From Tumebacillus permanentifrigoris (GTDB lineage: Bacteria; Bacillota; Bacilli; Tumebacillales; Tumebacillaceae): a stretch of DNA of 64,000 bases. Under the pieces are notes generated by a model that made no database searches, was not told the DNA's origin, and saw only the letters and a list, made by a program, of their open reading frames with translations. Shown piece by piece: positions 49,777 through 59,516 of this stretch. Both the position numbers and the translations under genes were made by a program. How positions within the stretch are numbered: position 1 is the stretch's first letter; each line of letters starts with the position of its first letter. The DNA lies in contig NZ_QGGL01000008.1 of NCBI RefSeq assembly GCF_003148565.1, positions 124,001-188,000 of the forward strand. The letters are read 5' to 3'.

Positions 49777-51780
49777 TTACCACCAAGCGACGCCCACATA
49801 CTCAGGGTTGGTCACGCCGGATGCGCCGACGACTTTCAAGGTGTAGGTGCCAGAGATTTTGGGCAGGAATTCGACCAGTTCGTAGTTGTTGTTCACGGAG
49901 GACAGGCCGGCGGTTGAGTAGCCGACGAGGGTACCAGCGGGGTCATAGACGTAGAGGTCGAGGTCGGAGAGCGGTGTTTCTGTGCTCATCGTCGGTGTGC
50001 TGGCCCCTTCGACGACACTGTTTTTCTTCAACCACGAGATCGCTACGCGATTGCGCTGCGAGGTGGACGAGACGGTGAAGGGCACGGAGATCGGGAACGT
50101 GGCGGTCGTGTAGGCTTTCCATTGGTTGTTTTTCACGATGTTGTACGATTCAAGGGCATCGATCACCCCGGCACCGTCATGATCGGCAACAGATTTCGAG
50201 TTGAAGATGAAGCCTGTATCGGTGACGTCTGCCGCGTGACGGTAAGCACCTGCCATGAGGATCGCCTTCATCGCGGCTTGGCGCACGGCCAGACTGGAGT
50301 TCACGCCGATCATCTGTCCGATCACCCCGACGACGTGCGGTGCAGCGAAGCTCGTCCCTGACCAGCCGGAGTAGAAGCCACCGTCGCGGTTGGTTGAGGA
50401 GATGTTGACGCCCGGTGCCGCGATGTCTGGTTTGTTCGGAGCGCCGCTGACGTTTTTGTACGTGCCTGACGAGTACCACACGTCGTTCCATTGGTTGTTG
50501 TCCGCTTGGTCGTCGATCGCCCCGACTCCGACAACGTTGTACGCGATCGCCGGACTTGGTGTGGTCTGACCGGGATCGTTGCCTCCAGCGGCGACGACAT
50601 GTACGCTGTGTTGGACGGCGATGTGATCCATCCAGCGTGCGCGCAGATCGTAGGCATTGTTGTTGCCACCATAGGACTGGTTGATCACCTCGACCCCTTG
50701 TGTGACCGCCCACTCGATGGCTTTGTACTCATCGCCAGAAACGCTGGAGTTCCAGGTGGCATCATAGAGTTTGACCTTCGGGACGATGCCCTTGGGTGAG
50801 GCTGCGTTGCTGGCGATGACGCCTGCGACCATCGTGGAGTGGTTGGAGAACAGCGAGGTGTTCGGGTTGTAGACACCGCCTTTGGTCATCGAGAGGTACG
50901 GTGAGGTGAACGCAATCCCACGTCCGCCATCGCCATCTGCCGGTTCGCAGACGGCGATCCGTGTCGCACTGCCGCTGGTTTCTAGACCTTGGTAGCCATA
51001 CGTATCGCGCACGATGTCAGCGCGGATGTCGGAGATGCTGTTGCCTGCCAATTTTACCGTGCGGTCGTGGACGTCCAGCTGTTGCACGTGCGGGTCGCGT
51101 TCCAACTCGCGCAACTGTGCGGGGGTCACTTCGACGAGGAAGAACGGGGAGAGGCCCGATTGGTACTCAATGTTGATGCCCATGCGGGTGAGTTTGTCTG
51201 CAAATGTGCTCTGATGCTTCAGATACTCCACTTGGAATTTATGCGCTCGTTCGGTGCGCAGGGCGAATCTCGCCTCTTCTTGAAGCGAGGACATCTCTCC
51301 GCCGAACTTCGCTTGCAGCGTGCCTTCGATGCTGTTTTTCGTCTGTGTGGGCAGGTCGGCTGTCCAGATCCCGACTTCGAGCTTTTGCTGCTCGGTGATC
51401 TGACTCAGTTTCGCGGAGAGGTGCTCGGTTTTCTTGCCGTTGGTTTTCATGAATAGCGCTTGATCCTGCTGTTGGGCTTGGGCAAATTGTGCAGCGGTGA
51501 TGGACTGGCTGTCAGCAAAATGCACGAGATAGGACTTGGCGGCTTGGACATCGACGACTTTGTACGCTTGGTACAGTTTGCCGTCTGACTTGGCGCGGAA
51601 GGACTGCCCCAACTGGCTCATCAGGCGTTCGGAAGGCAGCGCCTCTTGGACGCTGACTTTTTGCACCGCGAGTGTGTCGAGCGTAGGTGCGGCGTAGACC
51701 GCTCCCGGCAGTAGCGTTGTGCTGGTGATCATCCCTGCAACCAACCACGCGAGGTTTTTTTTCGTTCCCTGCTTCTTCAT
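49777..51780 (-). CDS. Secreted subtilisin-like (S8) serine protease
   Basis: The 667-aa product starts at ATG 51780 behind GAGGGAG. It has a signal peptide (1-30, ending 'GAVYA'), a long propeptide (about 31-245) and the S8 catalytic domain: His314 ('NHSTMVAG'), oxyanion Asn401 ('AAGGN') and Ser477 ('GTSFAAPH'). The Asp site is unusual: instead of Asp-Ser/Thr-Gly it reads 'AVCEPADGDGG', so Asp282 or Asp284 must serve. The last 130 residues are a beta-rich P/PPC-like domain. It is probably an exported degradative protease. Confidence 0.9.
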   Translation of the reverse strand: MKKQGTKKNLAWLVAGMITSTTLLPGAVYAAPTLDTLAVQKVSVQEALPSERLMSQLGQSFRAKSDGKLYQAYKVVDVQAAKSYLVHFADSQSITAAQFAQAQQQDQALFMKTNGKKTEHLSAKLSQITEQQKLEVGIWTADLPTQTKNSIEGTLQAKFGGEMSSLQEEARFALRTERAHKFQVEYLKHQSTFADKLTRMGINIEYQSGLSPFFLVEVTPAQLRELERDPHVQQLDVHDRTVKLAGNSISDIRADIVRDTYGYQGLETSGSATRIAVCEPADGDGGRGIAFTSPYLSMTKGGVYNPNTSLFSNHSTMVAGVIASNAASPKGIVPKVKLYDATWNSSVSGDEYKAIEWAVTQGVEVINQSYGGNNNAYDLRARWMDHIAVQHSVHVVAAGGNDPGQTTPSPAIAYNVVGVGAIDDQADNNQWNDVWYSSGTYKNVSGAPNKPDIAAPGVNISSTNRDGGFYSGWSGTSFAAPHVVGVIGQMIGVNSSLAVRQAAMKAILMAGAYRHAADVTDTGFIFNSKSVADHDGAGVIDALESYNIVKNNQWKAYTTATFPISVPFTVSSTSQRNRVAISWLKKNSVVEGASTPTMSTETPLSDLDLYVYDPAGTLVGYSTAGLSSVNNNYELVEFLPKISGTYTLKVVGASGVTNPEYVGVAWW

Positions 51781-51922
51781 GGCGCTCCCTCTTTCTGTTT
51801 GTGTTATAAACTACAATTTTATTATTGCATACAATTAGAACTTTTGGGATGCTTAGAAAATTTCCTCTTCCATTCTCTGTAAGTCAGGGTTATAATATCG
51901 ACTCATAAGAGGGGGGAATTCC

Positions 51923-53665
51923 GTGAATCTGTTTCAAAAGACAATCGAGCATTTCAAACCGTATAAGGGGCAGATTGCACTGACGTTCCTATGTGCAATC
52001 GTGGCAGGGGCGGTGGCGACATTGCCGCCCATTTTGACCGGGAAACTGGTCGATGAGATCCTGCCGATGCACCTGAGCACCGCACTTTATGGATTGATTG
52101 TGGCGGTGTTGGGGTCGTTTATTTTGAAGGTGATGTTTGAATCCCTGCAGGAGTACATCCAAGTTCGGATCGGTCTCGATGTGATCTCCGACATGCAGAT
52201 GCGGGCGTTTCGCAAACTGCACCGAGCGCCGATGTCGATGTTCGCCACGACACCGCGCGGTGATATCCTGTATCGTTTGACCCATGACGTCGAAGCGATC
52301 CAGCAATTGAACTCGACGGTCATCCCGCGTTTTCTCCAGCAGTTGCTGGGCGCGATTGCGGCCTTTGCCGCGGTCATCACGCTGTATTGGCCGGTGGCGG
52401 TGCTGATGGTCGGTGTGTTTGTCATCTATCTCTATCCCTCATTCAAATTAGGTAAAAAAGTTCGGGGCCTCAGCGCTACACAGCGCGACATGCTGGCCGC
52501 CCTCTACAGCCATGCACAAGAGAGCATCGAGTCGATCAAATTGGTGCGCACGTTCCAATTGGAGGACCGTGAGTACGCGCATCAGAACGATGGGCTGGAA
52601 GCGTGGAAACGATTCGCGATACGCGCGGCGCTGATCTCCAAAGTCAACTGGCGGTTGGGCAATGCCCTACAGGTCATGGCACCGGGCTTCGTGATGTTGC
52701 TCGGCGGCTATGCGGTCTGGCGCGGGGAGATCACGGTCGGAACCTTGGTCGCCTGCATCGGGTTTATCCCGGCGATGTTCATGCCGATTCGCTCCTTGGC
52801 GGAGAATGCGCTGACGATCCAACAGGCGATTCCCGCTCTGCATCGCCTCTACGAATACTTCGACCTGCCGGAGGAACAACCGGAAGGCTTGCCAAAGTTC
52901 GCAACGGTCCAAGGCAAGATCGAGATGGAGGACCTCTGGTTCCGCTATCCTGGCACCGAGGAACCGATCTTGCGCGGCATCTCGCTCGCGATTGAACCCG
53001 GTCAGCACATCGGCCTCGTCGGAGCGTCTGGGGGTGGCAAGTCGACGCTGATCCAACTCCTGCTCGGGCTCTACACCCCGGAGCAAGGGCGCGTCGCTGT
53101 CGATGGGTGCGACCTGAACGAGTACGATCGCAACAGTCTCCGCTTGCAAGTTGGCGTCGTCTCGCAGGAGACGTTTTTGCTCAATGAGACGCTGCGCAAA
53201 AACTTGCTGTACAGCAAGCCAGATGCCACACAGGCGGAACTCGACCGCGCGGTGGTTGCCGCTGGTCTGACGGAGATGATCGAGAGTCTGCCAGATGGTT
53301 ATGAGACGGTGGTCGGTGAACGCGGGCTGAAACTGTCTGGTGGACAGAAGCAACGCGTCGCGATGGCGCGGGCGATCCTGCGCCATCCGCAAGTGTTGAT
53401 TTTTGACGAAGCGACGTCCTCGCTGGATGGCGAGACGGAGGAGCGGGTGCAGGCGGCGCTGGAGGAGTTGATCCCCGGTCGCACGACGATCACGATCGCT
53501 CACCGTCTGGTCACCGTGCGCCACGCGGATCGGATCTTCGTCCTCGTCGGCGGTCAGATCGCGGAGTCGGGTACGCATGATGAATTGCTCGCGATGCAAG
53601 GTCAGTACCACCAGCTCTACATGGCCCAATACAGCGAACTTGAGAAGGAGGAGGAGGCGGTATGA
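51923..53665 (+). CDS. ABC exporter half-transporter, first subunit
   Basis: The start is GTG 51923 behind GAGGGGGG; 580 aa. Six membrane helices (about 15-300) precede an ATPase domain with Walker A 'GASGGGKST', Q-loop 'VVSQET', signature 'LSGGQKQR' and Walker B 'LIFDEATSSLD'. The catalytic Glu and the His-switch ('TIAHRLVTV') are present, so this half should hydrolyse ATP. The last four bases overlap the next, related gene, so the two probably form a heterodimeric exporter of drugs or lipids, like BmrCD or LmrCD. Confidence 0.92.
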   Translation: MNLFQKTIEHFKPYKGQIALTFLCAIVAGAVATLPPILTGKLVDEILPMHLSTALYGLIVAVLGSFILKVMFESLQEYIQVRIGLDVISDMQMRAFRKLHRAPMSMFATTPRGDILYRLTHDVEAIQQLNSTVIPRFLQQLLGAIAAFAAVITLYWPVAVLMVGVFVIYLYPSFKLGKKVRGLSATQRDMLAALYSHAQESIESIKLVRTFQLEDREYAHQNDGLEAWKRFAIRAALISKVNWRLGNALQVMAPGFVMLLGGYAVWRGEITVGTLVACIGFIPAMFMPIRSLAENALTIQQAIPALHRLYEYFDLPEEQPEGLPKFATVQGKIEMEDLWFRYPGTEEPILRGISLAIEPGQHIGLVGASGGGKSTLIQLLLGLYTPEQGRVAVDGCDLNEYDRNSLRLQVGVVSQETFLLNETLRKNLLYSKPDATQAELDRAVVAAGLTEMIESLPDGYETVVGERGLKLSGGQKQRVAMARAILRHPQVLIFDEATSSLDGETEERVQAALEELIPGRTTITIAHRLVTVRHADRIFVLVGGQIAESGTHDELLAMQGQYHQLYMAQYSELEKEEEAV

Positions 53666-55425
53666 GTCAACCAAAAATCGGCGACGGGCGCCGCGTCCTG
53701 CAATTGCTCCGCCCTGTGCGCAACTGGGTGATCGCGGATGCCGTGGTGATTCTGCTCAGTCAATCATCGGGCGAATTGCTGCCAGCACTGGCACAGAGCT
53801 GGTTGCTCGATCAGATCTTGCCGAACAACGCGACGAGCTTGCTCTGGGGGTTGGTCGGTTTGTTGGTGTTCGCGGCCTTGTTCGACCTGACGATGATGGT
53901 CGTCGACGAGTACTTCTGCCACCAAGTGGCGAAGACGGTCACGGTGACGCAGAAACTCAGACTGTTCCGCCATCTGCAACTGTTGCCATTCAAGTTCTAT
54001 CATGAGAACCGAACGGGCGAACTGTTGGCAAGGGTCAACGATGACCCGGATACCCTGCACAGTTTCCTCGCATGGGAAGGCTCCACGCTGATGGCCTCTG
54101 TCCAAGGCTCCATCCTGTACTACGGGGTGCTGGCGTTTATCAACCCGTGGCTGGCCTTGGTCGCGCTCGTGATGGGCGTGCTGTTCTACTGGACCTCCAA
54201 CAAACTCGGGGATCTCACCCGTCGTGCGTCCTCCGAGGCACGCCGCGAAGCATCGCGCTATCTGGAACGCCTCCGCGAGTCGGTCACGGGCATCCACCTG
54301 TCGCGTGTGCTCGGCGTTGCCGAGAGCGAGATTGACAGCGTGGCCCAGATTCGCAAGTCGTTCATCCGGGAAAGCCGCCGTGAACTCAAAGCCCGCTTGC
54401 AGGCGTTCGTCGTCATCGGCAGCTACAACGGGGTTGCGCTGGCGGTCGTCTACGGGCTCAGTGCCATGTTCATCTGGAACGGCACGATGACACAAGGTGA
54501 GATGCTGTCCTCCTCAGCACTGGTCGCGATCGCAGCGAACCAACTCCAGCGCATGTTGCGCAACTGGCTGTCTGTTCGTCGCACGGGACCGGCGTTGGAT
54601 CGCTCCGACCTCCTGCTGGCCGAGGAGACCTCTACAGCCGAGACAGAGCGCGGTGTAGTTCCGCAGGAGATCATCGGTGAACTGCACTTCGAACGACTGG
54701 CATTCGGCTACCCAGGCAAGTCGGAACGCGTCCTGAACGACATCACTTTCCACGTCCAACCGGGCGAAGCGGTCGCGCTGGTCGGCCCGTCTGGTTCAGG
54801 CAAGTCGACGATGGTCGACCTGCTCCTGCGCCTCTACGAACCGGCGCAAGGCACGATCTATCTCGATGGACGTCCGCTGCACGAACTGGACGCTCGCTGG
54901 TTGCGGACTCAGGTTGCCGTCGTCTCGCAGGAGGTGCAATTGCGCAACGGAACGCTTGCAGACAACTTGCGCGTCGGCAACACAGCAGCGACTGATGCCG
55001 ACCTGCTGGCGGCGATTCGCGACGCAGGGTTGCAAGACTTCTACGACAGCCTGCCAGAAGGGCTGAACTCCTCCGTCGGGGAGCGCGGCAACCTGCTGTC
55101 CGGCGGGCAGAAGCAACGCCTCTCGCTCGCCCGCGCACTCGTCAAAAACGCTCCGCTCCTCATCCTCGATGAGGCCAGTTCGGCGCTGGACCCGATCACA
55201 GAGCATCTGGTCAACGAGGCGATCGCCGCTCGACGCACCAAGCAAACGGTGCTCGTCATCACCCACCGCCTCTCCACGGTGCTCTCCACAGACCGGATTG
55301 TCGTGTTGGAGAACGGAGATGTCGTCGAGTCGGGACAACACGAGGAACTGCTTCAGCAAAACGGCGTCTACGCCCGCCTGTTCAAGAGAGAAGCGGAGAT
55401 CGGGGAGAGCATGTTTGCCTCCTGA
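53662..55425 (+). CDS. ABC exporter half-transporter, second subunit
   Basis: The gene overlaps the first subunit by ATGA; 587 aa with the same layout. The ATPase domain has Walker A 'GPSGSGKST', signature 'LSGGQKQRLSLARAL', Walker B 'LLILDEASSALD' and switch His in 'VITHRLSTV'. Both halves keep a consensus Walker B Glu, unlike many heterodimeric exporters with one degenerate site. The substrate is unknown. A terminator follows. Confidence 0.92.
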   Translation: MSQPKIGDGRRVLQLLRPVRNWVIADAVVILLSQSSGELLPALAQSWLLDQILPNNATSLLWGLVGLLVFAALFDLTMMVVDEYFCHQVAKTVTVTQKLRLFRHLQLLPFKFYHENRTGELLARVNDDPDTLHSFLAWEGSTLMASVQGSILYYGVLAFINPWLALVALVMGVLFYWTSNKLGDLTRRASSEARREASRYLERLRESVTGIHLSRVLGVAESEIDSVAQIRKSFIRESRRELKARLQAFVVIGSYNGVALAVVYGLSAMFIWNGTMTQGEMLSSSALVAIAANQLQRMLRNWLSVRRTGPALDRSDLLLAEETSTAETERGVVPQEIIGELHFERLAFGYPGKSERVLNDITFHVQPGEAVALVGPSGSGKSTMVDLLLRLYEPAQGTIYLDGRPLHELDARWLRTQVAVVSQEVQLRNGTLADNLRVGNTAATDADLLAAIRDAGLQDFYDSLPEGLNSSVGERGNLLSGGQKQRLSLARALVKNAPLLILDEASSALDPITEHLVNEAIAARRTKQTVLVITHRLSTVLSTDRIVVLENGDVVESGQHEELLQQNGVYARLFKREAEIGESMFAS

Positions 55426-55442
55426 CCTCCACCTTCGGAAAA

Positions 55443-55479
55443 GAGACCGTGACCGCTTCGGCGGGCACGGTCTTTTTTT
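55443..55479 (+). terminator. Terminator of the ABC exporter operon
   Basis: GACCGTG and CCGC pair with CACGGTC and GCGG, followed by seven Ts. Confidence 0.9.
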
Positions 55480-55550
55480 CCACACGCTCCCAGCAGGGGA
55501 ATTGTCGACGAAACTCGAATTGTATACGGGTTAGGAGGGAGACTCCGATT

Positions 55551-56513
55551 ATGACTGTACTCTATACGCTAGGCGGCTGTGTGGGAATCGCCGCGATTGC
55601 GTTTCTTGTAACGTATCTCTGTTGGGGGTTGAACCCTTGGCTGCAAGCACGGGCGATCCAGTCGATCCGCCGCCGAGAGCGCGTGCGGATGGTGGCCGAT
55701 GTGAACACCAATTTGGATGGCTATGTGGTGACCCCGAACTCGGTGACCCAAGGGGTGACCGTGGCGTTGTGGGTGCTGTGGACGGTTGTGCTCTACGACC
55801 AGCCGATCCTGATCGAAATGGGCGTGTTCGCGGCGGTGGTCGTGCTCGGGCGCGATCGCTACGTGCGCGCCAAGTGGCAGAAAGTTCAAAGCTACCTGTT
55901 GACCGACAAATCCCTGTACGTGTTCCCGGCGCGGACAGGCCGTGCGGTTTGGCAAGGGAAGCGGATGGAGAGCAAGCGCTGGACTGAGTTTGATTGCTAC
56001 CGGTTCGACGGGGGCTATGTGCAGTTGTTTCACGCGGAGGAGAAGCTGTTTCAGTTCGAGTTCAACGCCCGCGACATCGACAAACTGCGCAGCCTGTTCT
56101 CCGACTTGAACGTCGCTCGCGGCGAGCTGTCCGATCGCATCTGGCTTGGGCAGTTCGAGGAGGAGGCGTTCTACCTGTTGGAGGACGAGATGACCGAACT
56201 CGGGTGGAACTTGATCGACCTGTACCGACCCGAATTGCAGGAGCTTGGCCTGCATGCGGAGTTTGGTGTGATGCGCAATGTGGCCGGCGACCGCTTGCGG
56301 GAGGAGTATGCGCGCTCGTGGTTGCAGTTGAACCTCGTGGATGAGGAGGGCGTCCAGCAGATCTCCAGCTTGTTGCCGCTCTGGCAAAGCAGTGGCAACA
56401 TCGGGAATCTGATCGGCGTGCGCGGACAGGATGCGATCGACCACTTACAAAAGTGGATGAGCGGTGTCCTCCGTGAGGTGCAGGAGCAACGAGAGGAGGT
56501 CGTGGTCTCATGA
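55551..56513 (+). CDS. Uncharacterised membrane protein, first of a paralogous pair
   Basis: TTAGGAGGGAG sets ATG 55551, inside a longer open frame that begins in the terminator; 320 aa. There is an N-terminal membrane helix (about 5-27) and a hairpin of two more (about 65-100). A beta-rich segment follows ('YLLTDKSLYVFPARTGRAVW', then 'FDCYRFDGGYVQLF') that looks like a bacterial PH/YcxB-like domain. The rest is an acidic helical region. I know no function. It overlaps the next, similarly built gene by four bases. Confidence 0.72.
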   Translation: MTVLYTLGGCVGIAAIAFLVTYLCWGLNPWLQARAIQSIRRRERVRMVADVNTNLDGYVVTPNSVTQGVTVALWVLWTVVLYDQPILIEMGVFAAVVVLGRDRYVRAKWQKVQSYLLTDKSLYVFPARTGRAVWQGKRMESKRWTEFDCYRFDGGYVQLFHAEEKLFQFEFNARDIDKLRSLFSDLNVARGELSDRIWLGQFEEEAFYLLEDEMTELGWNLIDLYRPELQELGLHAEFGVMRNVAGDRLREEYARSWLQLNLVDEEGVQQISSLLPLWQSSGNIGNLIGVRGQDAIDHLQKWMSGVLREVQEQREEVVVS

Positions 56514-57511
56514 ACCTCTGGAACGAAATCTCTCTGACAACGTGGGAAACGGCGGTGCTCACCGTCTGCCTGTGGTTTCTCTGCTACGGGTTGAACGTGC
56601 CGGTGCGCGCTTGGCAGATGTGGAGAAATGCAGCGACGCACGAGGTGTTGGAACGCGTGACGGTGGTGCGCAAAAGCCCGCGACAACCGCGATCATGGAC
56701 CGCGATGTTGCGCGGGCTCTATGTGAGTCTGGTGCTCCTCGGTCTGATGCGCATAGGCGTTCGTTGGGAAGCGAATCTGCTGGTGCGAGCGGAGTATGAG
56801 AGCTTGATGCTGGATGCATTGCTGGGAGCCGTGATCGGCGCTGTGGTCTCTGGATTGCTGTGGCTGTTCTACCGCACGAGCAAGACGGTCCATGTGTTGG
56901 AATTGCACTTCGATCGCGAGGGTGTGACGATCTATCCGGTGCGGCAGAACTTGCTGGCGGGACAAGGCATCTACGAGACGCGGGTCCAGTGGAAGGATTG
57001 CTACGGCTATTGGGTCTTCAAAGGGTACTTCGTGCTGGCGATGCGCCCGATCGGACAAGTCGAGCAATTCGGCGGTTCAAAACTGGAACAGATCGAGCCG
57101 ATTCTCTACCGCTTAGGCGTCCGCAAACTGGTCTCCTATGACATGCGGGAAGCGGGGGAACTCTCGCAATCGCAACTGCTTGCGCTGAACGACCGTGTGC
57201 AAAAGATGGCTGACGAAGTGATCGCCGGGTATGCTGCTGAGTGTGCGATGCTGGGCGTTCAGATCTGCGCAGACGTCGAACAGCGGCACGAGGAGGAGCA
57301 ATTTAGCGTGCTGGTGTTGCGTTCGGTCGTGGCAGGTGAGACGGTCAGCGACATCGAGTGGTTGTTGTGGGGCGAGGACGGCAAGACCTTGGAAACGCTG
57401 GGGCTGGCGGATGACCGCCTCTATGAAGGCATCGATGAGCGCGTCGCTTCGCTGCTCGAAGCTCGCCAACAGGAGATCGGGCAGGACGTGCCGCAGGTGC
57501 TCTACCAGTAG
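56510..57511 (+). CDS. Uncharacterised membrane protein, second of a paralogous pair
   Basis: The 333-aa protein starts in an ATGA overlap. Its layout mirrors the previous protein: an N-terminal helix ('TVCLWFLCYGLNVPVRAWQM', compare 'LCWGLNPWLQARAI' there), a hairpin of two helices (about 65-125), a PH-like segment ('FDREGVTIYPVRQNLLAGQG'), then a long helical acidic tail. The two probably arose by duplication and act together at the membrane. No family is recognised. Confidence 0.72.
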   Translation: MNLWNEISLTTWETAVLTVCLWFLCYGLNVPVRAWQMWRNAATHEVLERVTVVRKSPRQPRSWTAMLRGLYVSLVLLGLMRIGVRWEANLLVRAEYESLMLDALLGAVIGAVVSGLLWLFYRTSKTVHVLELHFDREGVTIYPVRQNLLAGQGIYETRVQWKDCYGYWVFKGYFVLAMRPIGQVEQFGGSKLEQIEPILYRLGVRKLVSYDMREAGELSQSQLLALNDRVQKMADEVIAGYAAECAMLGVQICADVEQRHEEEQFSVLVLRSVVAGETVSDIEWLLWGEDGKTLETLGLADDRLYEGIDERVASLLEARQQEIGQDVPQVLYQ

Positions 57512-57622
57512 GAGCGCCGCGATTGCTGTCGGAATCTCTTTCTTGATTTCACCCTTTTATTTGGGCTATCATTATGTAACAGATGCTGTTCTGGTAAGGT
57601 TTTCCTGACCGAGTGGCAAAAA

Positions 57623-57675
57623 GCGTCTTGACGCGCATAAGGATAGACAAGTTGCTTGTGTACGGGGGTACACAA
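57623..57675 (+). promoter_or_regulatory. Two hairpins in the leader of the 66-aa gene
   Basis: GCGTC-TT-GACGC lies at 57623-57634, and TTGTGTAC (57656-57663) pairs perfectly with GTACACAA (57668-57675) around GGGG. The second ends just before the AAAAGGGGGGG ribosome site of ATG 57692. Confidence 0.45.
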
Positions 57676-57691
57676 AAAGGGGGGGCCGAGC

Positions 57692-57892
57692 ATGGTTGAT
57701 AGCGTTCAAGGGGCAGCGCCGATTCACAATTGGAAGGTCAAGTATGTCCAGCATGATTTCTATACGCACAGTCAATTGCGCAACGGCACACAGGTTGTGC
57801 GTCATGAAAAAGTAGAGCGCATCGTCACGGCATCACCAGCTACGGAGAAAAGCCACGCGGTGCGTGGGCAACAGATCGACATCTATGCCTAA
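57692..57892 (+). CDS. 66-aa protein of unknown function
   Basis: A long G-run serves as ribosome site for ATG 57692, twelve codons inside the open frame. The product is soluble, with 'HNWKVKYVQHDFYTHSQLRN' and a polar tail; no membrane segment or cysteines. I do not recognise it. It has its own structured leader and a strong terminator, so it is a separate transcription unit. Confidence 0.6.
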   Translation: MVDSVQGAAPIHNWKVKYVQHDFYTHSQLRNGTQVVRHEKVERIVTASPATEKSHAVRGQQIDIYA

Positions 57893-57898
57893 ATCCAG

Positions 57899-57929
57899 AA
57901 TCGCCTCCTAACATGGAGGCGATTTTTTT
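57899..57929 (+). terminator. Terminator after the 66-aa gene
   Basis: AATCGCCTCC pairs perfectly with GGAGGCGATT around TAACAT, followed by Ts. Confidence 0.92.
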
Positions 57930-57941
57930 CGCGCATACTAT

Positions 57942-59420
57942 GTGGTACACAACAACGAGCGCTGGGAAAGGGTGGTGTTCCGTATCGTTTGGTCGGTGAC
58001 AATCCTCACGTTGCTAGGAGCAATCGTCTTGGCGTTAGTGGGAACCGTCATTTTTTTGGAGAACCGCAACCCGGAGAAGACGGTGGCATGGTTGATCATC
58101 CTGATGGTGTTGCCTGTCATCGGGTTCCTGTTATATTTAGTATTCGGACGTAACGCACGCAAGCGCAAACTGTTTCACCACAAGCACATCGAGGACAGTG
58201 CGCTCAAACAGCTCATAGATGAACAGACCCAAAAGCTCACGGAAGCGGAACTTTTGCAGGGGGGAGCAGATCGGCAGCATCGCTTGGTGCGTTTGCTGTT
58301 GAAATGTGCGTATGCCCCGTTGACCACCAACAACCATGTCAAGGTTTTGACCGATGGACCGAGCAAGTTTGAGGAATTGTTTCACGCGTTGGAGCGAGCG
58401 AAGCACCACATCCACTTCGAGTACTACATTTTCAAAAACGATGAGATCGGCCGTGATATCCAGCGGCTGTTGATCTCCAAGGCGCGCCAAGGTGTGGAAG
58501 TGCGCGTGTTGATCGACGGGCTGGGCAGCCGGGTGATCTCGAAGGACTTCCTCGAGGAACTGTCGAGTGGCGGGGTGCAGGTGGAGTTTTTTTTTCCGGT
58601 CAAGTTTCCGTTCATCACGAGCAAGCTGAACTTCCGCAACCACCGCAAGATCGTGGTGATCGACGGGCGCGTCGGGTTCCTCGGCGGGATGAACATCGGG
58701 GACGAGTACCTGTCCCGCAAGCGCGAGATCGGATTTTGGCGCGATACGCATCTGGTGCTGGAGGGCGAGTGTGTACACCGGATGCAGACGATTTTTTTGA
58801 ATGACTGGTACTTTATCACCCGTGAGCGGATTGAAGATCGCAGCTACTACCCGCCCTTGCCGGAGCTTGGCAAGGTATTCTCGCAGATCGTGGCGAGCGG
58901 GCCTGATTCGGATTGGGAATCGATTCGGCAGGTGTATTTTACCGCACTGGCGACGGCGCGAAACAAAGTCTACATCGAGACCCCGTACTTCATCCCTGAC
59001 GAGAGCATCTCGATGGCGTTAAAGACCGCCTCGCTCAGTGGGTTGGATGTGCGGTTGATCGTGCAAGGCATTCCTGAGTATCAATTGACGTATTGGGCAT
59101 CGCGGTCGTACTTTGAGGAATTGCTTCAGGCGGGTGTGAAAATTTACAAGTATCAAAAAGGGATTCTACATGCCAAGGTGATCGTGATCGACGACGAGAT
59201 CGGGATCGTCGGATCGGCCAATATGGACATCAGAAGCTTTCAATTGAATTTCGAGGCGAGTGCGTTGGTCTATGACCGCAAGTTCGTCGCGCGGTTGCAG
59301 GAGGACTTCACGCAGGATTTGGAGGACTCGGCGTTGGTGACGTTGGCGGAGTACAGGTCGCGACCGTTGTCCGATCGTTTCAAAGAGTCGGGGGCGCGGC
59401 TGTTGTCACCGTTGCTGTAA
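57942..59420 (+). CDS. cls: Cardiolipin synthase
   Basis: This 492-aa protein has two N-terminal membrane helices (about 15-38 and 48-68), then two phospholipase-D HKD motifs: 'NHRKIVVIDG' (about 233) and 'LHAKVIVIDDEIGIVGSANMD' truncated here to its core 'HAKVIVIDD' (about 409). It joins two phosphatidylglycerols into cardiolipin and glycerol at the membrane. The frame opens at GTG 57942 with no clear ribosome site; a GTG a few codons further in (about 57972) is an alternative start. It appears otherwise complete. Confidence 0.93.
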   Translation: MVHNNERWERVVFRIVWSVTILTLLGAIVLALVGTVIFLENRNPEKTVAWLIILMVLPVIGFLLYLVFGRNARKRKLFHHKHIEDSALKQLIDEQTQKLTEAELLQGGADRQHRLVRLLLKCAYAPLTTNNHVKVLTDGPSKFEELFHALERAKHHIHFEYYIFKNDEIGRDIQRLLISKARQGVEVRVLIDGLGSRVISKDFLEELSSGGVQVEFFFPVKFPFITSKLNFRNHRKIVVIDGRVGFLGGMNIGDEYLSRKREIGFWRDTHLVLEGECVHRMQTIFLNDWYFITRERIEDRSYYPPLPELGKVFSQIVASGPDSDWESIRQVYFTALATARNKVYIETPYFIPDESISMALKTASLSGLDVRLIVQGIPEYQLTYWASRSYFEELLQAGVKIYKYQKGILHAKVIVIDDEIGIVGSANMDIRSFQLNFEASALVYDRKFVARLQEDFTQDLEDSALVTLAEYRSRPLSDRFKESGARLLSPLL

Positions 59421-59516
59421 ATTTTGTCAGATCGATAGGCACGACAGCTTGGGCGTTCTAATACCTTGAAAGAGGAAAGCCGACATGGCGCCAGTTTCAA
59501 GGAGGAGGTCCGGGCA

